From: Sva-07 sp942492715
GTDB taxonomy: Bacteria > Actinomycetota > Acidimicrobiia > Acidimicrobiales > Ilumatobacteraceae
Direction of reading: 5' to 3'
NCBI GenBank assembly: GCA_942492715.1
Contig: CALOFW010000005.1
Location: 186,001 to 250,000, forward strand
DNA: 64,000 bases
Shown here: positions 24,839 through 34,080 of the stretch, piece after piece
Position numbering within the stretch: the first letter of the stretch is position 1
Layout of the letters: every line of letters starts with the position of its first letter
Notes under the pieces: generated by a model
What the model saw: the letters and a program-made list of their open reading frames with translations, nothing else
Told to the model about the DNA's origin: nothing
The model's database searches: none
Made by a program: the position numbers and the translations under genes

Positions 24839-26143
24839 TCAGCCCTTCGGCGGGTGGGGGTGACGTGACCGCAGCGGCACCCGGACGTCGAGGTTCGTCG
24901 GGTTCGTCTCTCGCACGTCGTCGCCGTCGGGGTGGGCCTCGATCGAATCGGCGTACGCGTTCGATCCCCACCAGGCGGTGAGACCGTGGGCCAGCACGCT
25001 GAGCCCGACGGTCAGCAACGCCGCGTTCGCGATCGTGGCCCCGTGGACGAGGTCGCTGGTGTCGACGATCTCGATGGTGAGGATGATCGTGGCCAGCCCA
25101 CGCGGGCCGAACCAGCCCATGTAGAGCAGCGTCGAGCGTCGCATGTGCTCGCCGGTGACGGCGATCACCACCGCGACGAGGCGAACCACCGCGAGGCTGA
25201 CCACCGCGTAGGCCAGGATCGGCCACGTGACCTCGGCGAGTACCGGGCCGAGGTACACCCCGAACACGAAGAAGCTGACCATCGTCAGCAGGTCGCCGAC
25301 GATCTCGGAGAACTCGAGCAACGACCCCTCGGTGTCGTGGGCCGCCCGATTGGTCCGGCCGAACACGAGCCCGGCGACCCAGGCGGCAATGAAACCGGAG
25401 CCGCCGAGCGGGGTGGCGATCGCATACGCAGCCACGGCGAGCGACAGCAGGGCGATCTGGAGCCAGTAGGGGCTCGCGAAGCCGCTGGTACGCCCCCACC
25501 GGACCGCCCGCGCCCCCAGCGCACCCACGGCGATGCCGATGGCCACGGCGATGCCGAGGTCGGCCACCAGCTCCGTGACCAGGTCGACGACGTCGAGCGA
25601 CGCCTCGGCCGCTCGAGCGGTTTCGAGGAACACGATGAAGAACGGCAGAACGATGCCGTCGTTCAGGCCGCTCTCGATGTTCAGCGCCTGCCGGATCCGC
25701 GCCGGAACCCGGGGGTTGGACACCACCGCCTTGCCGAGGGCCGCGTCGGTCGGTGCGAGCATCGCGGCCAGCACTGCCGCCTCCCACACCTCGAGGTCGC
25801 CGAGCAGGACCAGCGCCGCGAGCCACCCGAACGCGATCGCGAGCGGCAGGCCGATCCCGAGCAGTCGTGCCGCGACGACGTCGTCGCTCCAGCGCGACGC
25901 ATTGATCGCGCTGGCATCGGCGAACAGCACGACGACGAGGGTCCCCGTCAGCACGAGCCGGACGAACTCCGGTTGGCCGAGCAGGCCGCCGAAGTCGACG
26001 AGATCGAACACCTCGGGCCCGACGACCAGGCCGAGCGCCGTGAACACCATCGTGCCGGTGACCGCCGACTGGCCCAGCCGTTTGGAGACGACCGCGAACG
26101 CGGTGACGGCAACGGCGATGATCGCCGGGAGGTAGTCGGTCAT
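24839..26143 (-). CDS. CPA1-type cation:proton antiporter
   Basis: 434 residues, about 12 membrane helices. The Na+/H+ exchanger signatures of the CPA1 (NhaP-like) branch are visible: AAMLAPTDAALGKAVVSNP and NIESGLNDGIVLPFFIVFLE, whose Asp residues form the ion-binding site. A short soluble tail follows (HPDGDDVRETNPTNLD). It exchanges Na+ or K+ for H+ across the cytoplasmic membrane. The 3' end faces the single-pass protein gene across 11 bp. It sits among envelope-stress-type genes, fitting pH or salt homeostasis. Confidence 0.9.
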   Translation of the reverse strand: MTDYLPAIIAVAVTAFAVVSKRLGQSAVTGTMVFTALGLVVGPEVFDLVDFGGLLGQPEFVRLVLTGTLVVVLFADASAINASRWSDDVVAARLLGIGLPLAIAFGWLAALVLLGDLEVWEAAVLAAMLAPTDAALGKAVVSNPRVPARIRQALNIESGLNDGIVLPFFIVFLETARAAEASLDVVDLVTELVADLGIAVAIGIAVGALGARAVRWGRTSGFASPYWLQIALLSLAVAAYAIATPLGGSGFIAAWVAGLVFGRTNRAAHDTEGSLLEFSEIVGDLLTMVSFFVFGVYLGPVLAEVTWPILAYAVVSLAVVRLVAVVIAVTGEHMRRSTLLYMGWFGPRGLATIILTIEIVDTSDLVHGATIANAALLTVGLSVLAHGLTAWWGSNAYADSIEAHPDGDDVRETNPTNLDVRVPLRSRHPHPPKG

Positions 26144-26202
26144 CGTCCGCCAACCGTCACCAGTGGCTCAGCCCGGGGCGTGATCAGCGGCGATGACGCT
26201 GA

Positions 26203-26574
26203 TCACGCGAGCAGCTTGGCCTTGGCGGCCGCGAACTCCTCGTCGGTCAGCACTCCGGCGGCCTTGAGATCGGCGAGCTTGCTCAACTCCGCCATCAGGT
26301 CGTCCCCGGCCGGGGCGGCGGCAGGCGCCGGGGGCGGCGGCGCGGCAGCGGCCTGCTGCGCCTGCATGGCGTTCATCTGGGCCTGCATGTCGGCGAGTTG
26401 GGCCTGCGACTCGAACGCCGCTTGCTGCGCGGCCTGCTGCTCGGCGGCCTCCTGCTGCTTGGCCATCTGCTTGTTCTGTGAGTGGCCGACCACCGCGCTG
26501 GCGGTGCCGGCGACGACGGCCGTGCGGGCCATCGTTCCGACGAGTCCCGGTCGTCCTACGCGTCGTCGCATCAT
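26203..26574 (-). CDS. SHOCT domain protein with Gln/Ala coiled coil
   Basis: 123 residues. Basic N-terminus, a short hydrophobic stretch (ARTAVVAGTASAVVG), a Gln/Ala-rich coiled-coil region (about 38-75), a Pro/Ala linker and a C-terminal SHOCT domain (AELSKLADLKAAGVLTDEEF). An AGGAG Shine-Dalgarno sequence sits just upstream on the minus strand (plus positions about 26582-26586). It ends 60 bp from the antiporter start and is followed upstream by the DUF6325 gene on the same strand. SHOCT and DUF6325 genes are often adjacent in actinobacteria. Confidence 0.85.
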   Translation of the reverse strand: MMRRRVGRPGLVGTMARTAVVAGTASAVVGHSQNKQMAKQQEAAEQQAAQQAAFESQAQLADMQAQMNAMQAQQAAAAPPPPAPAAAPAGDDLMAELSKLADLKAAGVLTDEEFAAAKAKLLA

Positions 26575-26636
26575 GTCGTGTCTCCTCGTTCGATGTGTGG
26601 TGGTTGATTGGTTTGCTGCTGCTCGATCGCCGACGG

Positions 26637-27074
26637 TCAGTCGTCGACGAGTTCGGCGAGTTCGACGAGGAGTTCCTCGACGACCAGGCCGGGCACGCGG
26701 AAGTTGTTCGCGAGCACGCCGCCGGAGTTGACGATGGCATCGCGAAGTGGGCGCGCCCAGGTGTGTTCGAACACCAGGATCGCCTCGGAGCTGTTCGGCT
26801 CCAGCCCGGCGGCGAACTCCATGATGTCGTCATCGGAGATCAGCGACTCGAGCTGGTTCATCACGTTGGCGAGCGCGGTGGCTTCGGGGTTGGCGCCCAT
26901 CTCCTCGAACTCGGTGAAGGTGACGTCGCCGTTCTCATCCTTCTGTACGAGGATGCCGTCGACGATCGAGATCGTGTCGTTGGCGACCAGGCGTTCGAGC
27001 TCGGGAATGATCTCGCCGGAGAACTGATTCCCCGGGAAGTCGATGACGAGCACCTCGATGGGGGCGAGTGGCAT
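26637..27074 (-). CDS. DUF6325 family protein
   Basis: 145 residues, acidic, no membrane helix. The N-terminus (PIEVLVIDFPGNQFSGEIIP, then ELERLVANDTISIVDGILV) fits DUF6325/DUF1269-type stress proteins, and the C-terminus carries AILVFEHTWARPLRDAI. The function is unknown; adjacency to SHOCT proteins is recurrent in actinobacteria. It is divergent from the PLDc_N-SHOCT copy 2, with a 156-bp gap that contains two inverted repeats. Confidence 0.78.
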   Translation of the reverse strand: MPLAPIEVLVIDFPGNQFSGEIIPELERLVANDTISIVDGILVQKDENGDVTFTEFEEMGANPEATALANVMNQLESLISDDDIMEFAAGLEPNSSEAILVFEHTWARPLRDAIVNSGGVLANNFRVPGLVVEELLVELAELVDD

Positions 27075-27152
27075 GTGGCAATCTCCAGTGGTGAGCGGGT
27101 CGGCCGGATCGGCCAGCGAGATGGTACCGCGCCCGAGCGCAATGGTTGATAT

Positions 27153-27170
27153 TGACCGGACAGCCGGTCA
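27153..27170. promoter_or_regulatory. Inverted repeat, candidate operator
   Basis: TGACCGG-ACAG-CCGGTCA, perfect 7-bp arms in the divergent gap between DUF6325 and PLDc_N-SHOCT copy 2. The position suits a repressor or activator site for one or both genes. No matching site was seen elsewhere in the window, so its function is unproven. Confidence 0.4.
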
Positions 27171-27184
27171 TGATGTGCGGGCTC

Positions 27185-27200
27185 GGAGCACGGTTGCTCC
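27185..27200 (+). promoter_or_regulatory. Leader hairpin upstream of SHOCT copy 2
   Basis: GGAGCA-CGGT-TGCTCC gives a 6-bp stem with a 4-nt loop about 30 bp before the TTG start and just before the GAAAGG ribosome-binding site (27217-27222). It may shape the 5' end of the mRNA; no U-tract follows, so it is not a terminator. Confidence 0.35.
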
Positions 27201-27230
27201 GACGGAACGACTGACAGAAAGGTCAGACAA

Positions 27231-27638
27231 TTGCTACTCGCAGCTGAATTCGGCACCGGCCAGGTGCTGTGGTCACTCCTCTGGTTCTTCCTCTTCTTCG
27301 TGTGGATCATGCTGATCATCACGATCTTCGGAGACATCATCCGCAGCGACGACATGGGCGGATGGGCCAAGGCCATCTGGTCGGTCTTCATCATCTTCGT
27401 GCCGTTCCTCGGCATCTTCGTCTACCTGATCGCCCGCGGTGGCGGCATGGCGGAGCGTCAGGTCGCGGCAGCCCAGAAGCAGAACGAGGCGATGCAGGAG
27501 TACATCCAGGCGACCGCAGGCGCCGCCGGCGGCACCAGCGAGGCCGATCAGCTCGCCAAGCTGGCCGACCTCCACGCCAGCGGCAAGCTCGACGACGCCG
27601 AGTACGCCACGGCGAAGGCCAAGGTCATCGGTTCCTGA
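27231..27638 (+). CDS. PLDc_N membrane domain plus SHOCT domain protein (copy 2)
   Basis: 135 residues, colinear with the 23677-24072 protein throughout: AAEFGTGQVLWSLLWFF, then IIRSDDMGGWAKAIWSVFII, ARGGGMAERQ and the SHOCT end DQLAKLADLHASGKLDDAEY. The TTG start at 27231 is supported by alignment with the paralogue's N-terminus and by GAAAGG at 27217-27222. The two copies are separated by an antiporter and two other genes, which points to duplication within one functional neighbourhood. Confidence 0.88.
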   Translation: MLLAAEFGTGQVLWSLLWFFLFFVWIMLIITIFGDIIRSDDMGGWAKAIWSVFIIFVPFLGIFVYLIARGGGMAERQVAAAQKQNEAMQEYIQATAGAAGGTSEADQLAKLADLHASGKLDDAEYATAKAKVIGS

Positions 27639-27669
27639 GCCGAACCCGCGTCACCGCGCGCTCAGAGCG

Positions 27670-29462
27670 TCATGACGGCGTCACGTCCGGCTGATCGTCG
27701 GGCGTGGCGCCGTTGTCGTTTTCGGCCACGGCCACGTTGGTCACGTTCGCGGCCACGGGCGGATGCTCGGCGAGCCAGCGCTCCCCTGCGGCGATCGCCA
27801 GCTCCGTCGACTCGCCGACGACCTCGCTCGCCTCGTACACCTCGATGGCTCCGGCCACGCGGCGCGAGGAGGTCCGTTCGATCTTGGCGAGCATCGGACT
27901 CTGCACACCGCTCAGGATCAGGTGGCCGCCGACGCGGTCGAGTCGGTCGACGTAGTCGGCGAGCACGGCAGCAAAGGTCGCTCCGAGCGAGAGCCGTCCA
28001 CGCAGCCGCAGCACCACCACGGGCTGCGTCGAGCCCGACGGGTCGGGCAATCGGAGCTGCAGGGTGCGCGCTCCGGCGTACAACAGGCTCCCGTAGGCGT
28101 CGATGACGACGACCTGACGGTCGGGTGCGACCTGCGGGGCGGGCAACTCCTCGAACCGACCGTCGTCGCGTCGGCGCAACTCGACGACGCGCAGGTCGGC
28201 GATGCCCTGGTTGAGCTGCAGCAGGAGCGACACGATGACGCCGAGGCCGACCGCCGCGGCGATCGGCAACAACAGCGTGGAGAAGAACGTGATGCACACG
28301 GCGATCTGCGAGTTGATGCCCGAGCGCCACACCACCTTGATCTGGGCGAATCGGATCGACCGCGAGGCGGCGTAGATGAGCACTGCGGCGAGACTCGACA
28401 TCACGACCTCACCGACGGCGCTGGAGAACACCACCAGGATCACGAGCACCCAGATGCCCGAGATGACCGCTGCCCAACGCGTCAACGCGCCCGAACTCAC
28501 GTTGAGCGCCGTCTGGCCGACCGACCCACCGACCGGCTGGCCTTGGAAGAACCCCGCGGCGACGTTCGCGGCGCCCTGCGCGATGAAGTCCCGGTTCGGG
28601 TCCGAGCGAGAACCGTCGAGGTTGGGCGACGATTCGGCGACGCCCGAACCCTGCACCAACACGATGGCCGCGACCGCCAGTGCGCCGGTGACCAGCGAGA
28701 ACGACAGGTCGCCGAGAGCCGGCAGTTGGGGAAGTGGGACGCCGGTCGGGATCTCACCGACGTCGTTGACGGTCGCGACGCCGGCGGTTCCCGTCAGCAG
28801 CAGCACCAGTGTGGGCCCGATCAGTGCGAGCAGCGCGGCGTACGAGCCGAACCTGGTCGGCTTCACCCAGGCGACGATCGCCAGCGCCGAGAGGCCGAGG
28901 ACGAGCGTGGGCAGGTACCACTCGCTCGGGTTCACCAGGACGTTGATCGCCCGCTCGATCGCGGTGCCGCCCTCGCTCGGTGCGCCGGTGAGATCGTCGA
29001 GTTGCCCGAACACGATGTTGACGGCGACGCCGGTCAGGAAGCCGGTCATCACCGATTGCGACACGAACCGTGTGTAGCGGCCGAGCTTGAAGGCACCGGC
29101 GAGCAGCATCGCCACGCCGGCGACGACCGTGAGCAGGAACAGCGCCCCCGGCCGATCGGCCGGGCTGACCCCGGACAGCGCCGACCCGGCTGCCAGCGCT
29201 GCGGCGCCCGTGGTGGTCACGATCATTCGCTGCGTGCTGCTCGACAGGCCACCGACGAGCGGGCCGGCGAACGACGCGTACAGGCCGTAGACCGGGTTGA
29301 CCCCGGCGAGCACGCTCGCTGCCATGCCGTCGGGCACACTTCCGATGGCGACCGAGCTTCCCGCAACGGCTTCCGAACGCAGCTCGGCACCGCTCGACGG
29401 CTTCACGCCGCTCCACCAGGACCGGACCGGGGCCATGACGGTGCCGATGCTGTTCCTGGCGT

Positions 29463-29466
<4 letters not shown>
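27670..29466 (-). CDS. SulP family anion transporter with STAS domain
   Basis: 598 residues. Ten to twelve membrane helices with the SulP signature around SVPDGMAASVLAGVNPVYGL and a later FFQGQPVGGSVGQTALN motif, then a cytoplasmic STAS domain (about 440-560, with VVVLRLRGRLSLGATFAAVL). Transports sulfate, bicarbonate or a similar anion. The start overlaps the HAD gene (ATGA) at the end of a sulfatase operon, so sulfate is the likely substrate. A hydrophilic tail of about 35 residues follows STAS. Confidence 0.92.
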
Positions 29467-30382
<916 letters not shown>

Positions 30383-30386
<4 letters not shown>

Positions 30387-31336
30387 CGGGCACCACCTCG
30401 AGTCGGCTCGGCAGCGGCCGTCGGGCCGGGCCGCCGGATCGTCCGCAGGCCGATGTGGCTCATCCCGGTGTCGATCATCTGGGGGCGGCGGGCGGCGGGC
30501 CGATAGCGCTGACAGTAGTTGTCGGCACAGAGGAACGAGCCGCCCTTGATCACCTTGCGTGGGATCCGGAACTGGGGTTGGGCCGGGTCGTAGCTCGCTT
30601 CGACCTCGGGGCCGCGAGGATTCGACGGGACGCAACACGGCTCGTCGTGGTCCGCCGGATGCTGGTCCGAGTACCAGTCGGTGGTCCACTCCCAGACGTT
30701 TCCGGCCATGTCGTGCAGCCCGTAGTCGTTCGGCGGGAACGATCCGACCGGGGAGGTGCCGGTGAAGCCGTCGGCTTCGCTGTTGCGCCAGGGGAAGTCA
30801 CCCTGCCAGAAGTTCGCGAGGTACCGACCGCCGGGAACGGCGTCGTCGCCCCACACGAACGCTCGGGCATCGGCACCGCCGCGTGCGGCGTACTCCCATT
30901 CGGCCTCGGTCGGGAGCTCCTCCCCCGCCCAGGCCGCATACGACGCGGCGTCCTCGAACGCCACGTGCACGACCGGGTGATCGCGGCGATCATCGATCGA
31001 CGATCGCGGACCCTCGGGGTGACGCCACGACGCTCCCGGCGTCCAGGTCCACCACTGACTGAGGTGGCGCAGGTCGACCGGGCCCGGTGTCATCGTGAAG
31101 ACGAGCGAACCCGCCGCGAGGTTCTCCGGCGGCGCGCCCGGGAAGTCGGCCGGATCGAGCGGACGCTCGGCCACGGTGACGTACCCGGTGCTGTCGACGA
31201 ACACCGCGAACTGTGCGTTCGTGACGGTCGTCGCGCTGATCGCGAACGCATCGACGCGGACGAGGTGCGTCGGCGCCTCCTCCGGGTAGTGGTCGTCGGA
31301 GCCCATGCGGAACGTGCCCGCCGGAAGCTCGATCAC
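30383..31336 (-). CDS. Formylglycine-generating enzyme (sulfatase activator)
   Basis: About 317 residues with the FGE-sulfatase (SUMF1) fold: PAGTFRMGSDDHYPEEAPTH at the N-terminus, ELPTEAEWEYAARGG and NVWEWTTDWYSD in the core, and the catalytic end GGSFLCADNYCQRYRPAAR. Both active-site Cys (about residues 268 and 273) are present, which separates a true FGE from the many Cys-lacking SUMF1-like proteins. It oxidises the Cys of a sulfatase CxxxR motif to formylglycine using O2 and copper. GTG 31336 overlaps the sulfatase stop (GTGA), so it is translated with its substrate. Confidence 0.92.
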
Positions 31337-32835
31337 GCGCTGGAGACCCCGGCCTGCAGCTTGGCGAGCACGTTCTCGATGTTGAAGCTCGCTGGCTCCT
31401 GGCGGGGCGGGAACTCGGCCAGGGTGCCGAGCATCCTCGCGACGTAGGTCTGGGCCGGGACGAGCACCCACGCCCGGTCGAGCAGCCAGTCGTAGTACGT
31501 GTTCGACGTGATGTCGGCTCGCTCGTACGGGTCGGTGCGCAGGTTGAAGATCTTCGGCACGCGCAGCTCGGTGTACGGCTCGGCCCAGACCCTGAGCGTG
31601 CCGACCGCCCGCTGCTCCAGGAACACGACCTTCCAGTTGTCGTAGCGCAGCGCGGTGAGATCGCCGTCGTCGGACACGTAGAAGAAGTGCTGGCGCGGGC
31701 TCGTGTCGCTGGCCCCGGTGATGTAGTCGAGCTGGTTGAAGCCGTCGAGGTGCACCTTGTAGGTGGTGCCGTTCAGGTCGCGGCCTGCCTTGAGTTCGTC
31801 CTGGATGTCCGGATCGCCCGCCGCCGACAGGAACGTCACGAACCAGTCGTTGTGGCTCACGATGCCGTTGAGCACCTCGCCGGCTGGGATGTGGCCGGGC
31901 CAACGCACCATCGCCGGGACGCGGTACGCACCCTCCCAGTTCGAGTTCTTCTCGTTGCGGAACGGGGTCATGCCGGCGTCGGGCCAGGTGTTCATGTGGG
32001 GCCCGTTGTCGGTGGAGTACATCACGATCGTGTCCTCGGCGAGACCGTTGGCGTCGAGGTAGTCGAGGATCTGGCCGACGAGCTCGTCGTGGTCGCACAT
32101 CACGTCGTGGTACTCCGACTGCCAGCGACCGGCCTTGCCCCGGCTGCCGTCCTTGATGTGGGTGCGGAAGTGCATGTGGGTCGTGTTGAACCACACGAAG
32201 AAGGGCGTGTCGTTCTCCTTGGCATCGCCCATGAAGCGCAGCGCCTCGGGGAGGATCTCCTCGTCGACGGTCTTCATGCGTTCCCGGGTGAGCGGTCCGG
32301 TGTCCTCGATGCGCTGGGTGCCGTCACCGTTCGCCCACGAGTGGATCACGCCGCGGGGTCCGAAGTTCTCGCGGAAGTTCGGGAACTCCTCCTCGCTCGG
32401 GTAGTCCTCCTGCTCGGGCTCCTCCTCGGCGTTGAGGTGGTACAGGTTCCCGAAGAACTCGTCGAATCCGTGCATCGTCGGCAGGAACTCGTCCTTGTCG
32501 CCGAGGTGGTTCTTGCCGAACTGGCCGGTGGTGTACCCCTGCGCCTTCAGCGCGGTGGCGATCGTGGGATCGGGGTCACGGAGACCGATGTCGGCGCCCG
32601 GCATGCCCACCTTGGTGAGCCCGGTGCGGTACGGGTTCTGGCCGGTGACGAACGCCGCCCGCCCGGCTGTGCAGCTCTGTTCGCCGTAGTAGTCGGTGAA
32701 TCGCACGCCCTCGGCGGCGATCCGATCGATGTTGGGGGTGCGGTACCCCATCAACCCGTCGCTGTAGCAACTCAGGTTGGAGATCCCGATGTCATCTCCC
32801 CAGATGACCAGGATGTTCGGCTTTCCGTTGGGCAT
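31333..32835 (-). CDS. Arylsulfatase (type I, formylglycine-dependent)
   Basis: About 500 residues. Alkaline-phosphatase-fold sulfatase with N-terminal metal motif ILVIWGDDIGISNLSCYS, the maturation motif SCTAGRAAFVTGQNPYRTG (Cys about 55, a Cys-type site needing FGE), and MYSTDNGPHMNTWPDAG later. No signal peptide is seen, so it may act in the cytoplasm. ATG 32835 is preferred over GTG 32838 because GGAGG (plus 32841-32845) is better spaced for it. First gene of a four-gene coupled operon with FGE, HAD and SulP transporter: substrate hydrolysis, enzyme maturation and anion movement. Confidence 0.93.
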   Translation of the reverse strand: MPNGKPNILVIWGDDIGISNLSCYSDGLMGYRTPNIDRIAAEGVRFTDYYGEQSCTAGRAAFVTGQNPYRTGLTKVGMPGADIGLRDPDPTIATALKAQGYTTGQFGKNHLGDKDEFLPTMHGFDEFFGNLYHLNAEEEPEQEDYPSEEEFPNFRENFGPRGVIHSWANGDGTQRIEDTGPLTRERMKTVDEEILPEALRFMGDAKENDTPFFVWFNTTHMHFRTHIKDGSRGKAGRWQSEYHDVMCDHDELVGQILDYLDANGLAEDTIVMYSTDNGPHMNTWPDAGMTPFRNEKNSNWEGAYRVPAMVRWPGHIPAGEVLNGIVSHNDWFVTFLSAAGDPDIQDELKAGRDLNGTTYKVHLDGFNQLDYITGASDTSPRQHFFYVSDDGDLTALRYDNWKVVFLEQRAVGTLRVWAEPYTELRVPKIFNLRTDPYERADITSNTYYDWLLDRAWVLVPAQTYVARMLGTLAEFPPRQEPASFNIENVLAKLQAGVSSA

Positions 32836-32894
32836 CACGGCCTCCGTTGGTCGAAATCAGCGAGCAGAACGTAACCCGGCCGGGGTCGGGTGGG

Positions 32895-33362
32895 TCAACT
32901 CTGCGACTGTTGGACCAGCACCGGGCACACCGCGTGACGCACGACGTGGTCCGACGTGGAGCCGATCACGGCGCGGCGCAGCCCGCTGCGCCCGTGCGTG
33001 CCGAGCACGACGACGCTCGCCGGCAGTTCGGCGACGACGTCGCAGATCGTGTGCCCGGCATCGCCGAACCTCACGATCGTCTCGGCATCGACCAGCCCGA
33101 GGTCGGCGACGGTCTCGTCGAGAATGCGTTGGGCGCTCTCACGCTGCGCCTCGATCAGGTCGTTCTTCTCGTCGAACGACATCACCCCACCGGCGAAGCC
33201 GGTGCCGGTGACCAGCGTCGGGTCGACCGCCGCTGCCACCGTGAGCACGACCGTCCGCTGGGCGGGCGCCAGGAGCGCCAGGCCCTCGCGGATGGCCGAG
33301 AGCGCGAGGTCGGAGCCATCGGTGCACAACAGCACGGTCACTGGTGACGGGGAGGAGGTCAT
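32895..33362 (-). CDS. Universal stress protein (UspA family)
   Basis: About 155 residues, one Usp domain. The N-terminal strand is VTVLLCTDGSDLALSAIREG, and the ATP-binding motif GTHGRSGLRRAVIGSTSDHV (G-x2-G-x9-G-S/T) is complete, so it is probably the ATP-binding subtype. ATG 33362 begins directly at the domain. It is divergent from a DUF4203 protein by about 60 bp. Confidence 0.9.
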   Translation of the reverse strand: MTSSPSPVTVLLCTDGSDLALSAIREGLALLAPAQRTVVLTVAAAVDPTLVTGTGFAGGVMSFDEKNDLIEAQRESAQRILDETVADLGLVDAETIVRFGDAGHTICDVVAELPASVVVLGTHGRSGLRRAVIGSTSDHVVRHAVCPVLVQQSQS

Positions 33363-33424
33363 GGCTCGATTCTCGCACCTGCGGGGTGTCGGCGCCATCG
33401 CCGTCGCTCTGCAAGAGTGGAACC

Positions 33425-34069
33425 ATGAACGACATCGTGGTGGGCCTGATCGCCATCCTCACCGGCGCGGTCTTCTGCTTCCGTGGCTATCTCGCGATGC
33501 GGGTCATCATCCCGCTGTGGGGTGCCTTCGCCGGGTTCATGCTCGGGGCCGGCATCGTGGCCACCGATGCCGGCTTCCTCGCCACGGCACTGGGCTGGAT
33601 CGTCGGCTTCGCCGTCGCCCTCCTGTTCGGCCTGCTCGCGTACCTGTACTACGAGGTGGCCGTCGTGCTCGGCATGCTGGCGATCGGGTTCGCGCTCGGC
33701 ACCTCGCTGATGGTCGCGCTCGGGGTCACGTGGAACTGGGTGATCGTGCTGGCCGGCATCACCGTCGCCCTCGTCCTGGCCTTCATCGCGCTGGTCGGTG
33801 ACCTGCCGATGGTGCTGTTGACCGTCCTGACCGGATTCGCCGGGGCGGCCGCCATCGTCGCCGGGCTGATGCTGCTGTTCGGCGTCACCGACGTGGGCGA
33901 CTTCGACTCGGCGCAGACCACCGAGGCGCTCGCCGACGACTGGTGGTGGTACGCGATCTATCTCGCGCTCGCCGTGGGCGGCATGATCGCCCAGTTCATC
34001 GACGTCGACCGCCGACGCGACACGCTGCGCGACGCGTGGTCGACCGGGATCGGGTCCACCACCTCGTGA
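33425..34069 (+). CDS. DUF4203/TMEM198-like membrane protein
   Basis: About 214 residues with six to seven membrane helices: CFRGYLAMRVIIPLWGAFAG starts the module, GFAVALLFGLLAYLYYEVAV is the central segment, and FAGAAAIVAGLMLLFG ends it before a soluble DWWWYAIYLALAVGGM-containing tail. The layout fits the DUF4203 (TM7S3/TMEM198-like) family, whose function in bacteria is unknown. ATG 33425 is used; the GTG-rich upstream part of the long frame has no domain. Confidence 0.75.
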   Translation: MNDIVVGLIAILTGAVFCFRGYLAMRVIIPLWGAFAGFMLGAGIVATDAGFLATALGWIVGFAVALLFGLLAYLYYEVAVVLGMLAIGFALGTSLMVALGVTWNWVIVLAGITVALVLAFIALVGDLPMVLLTVLTGFAGAAAIVAGLMLLFGVTDVGDFDSAQTTEALADDWWWYAIYLALAVGGMIAQFIDVDRRRDTLRDAWSTGIGSTTS

Positions 34070-34080
34070 ACTGATCGCTG

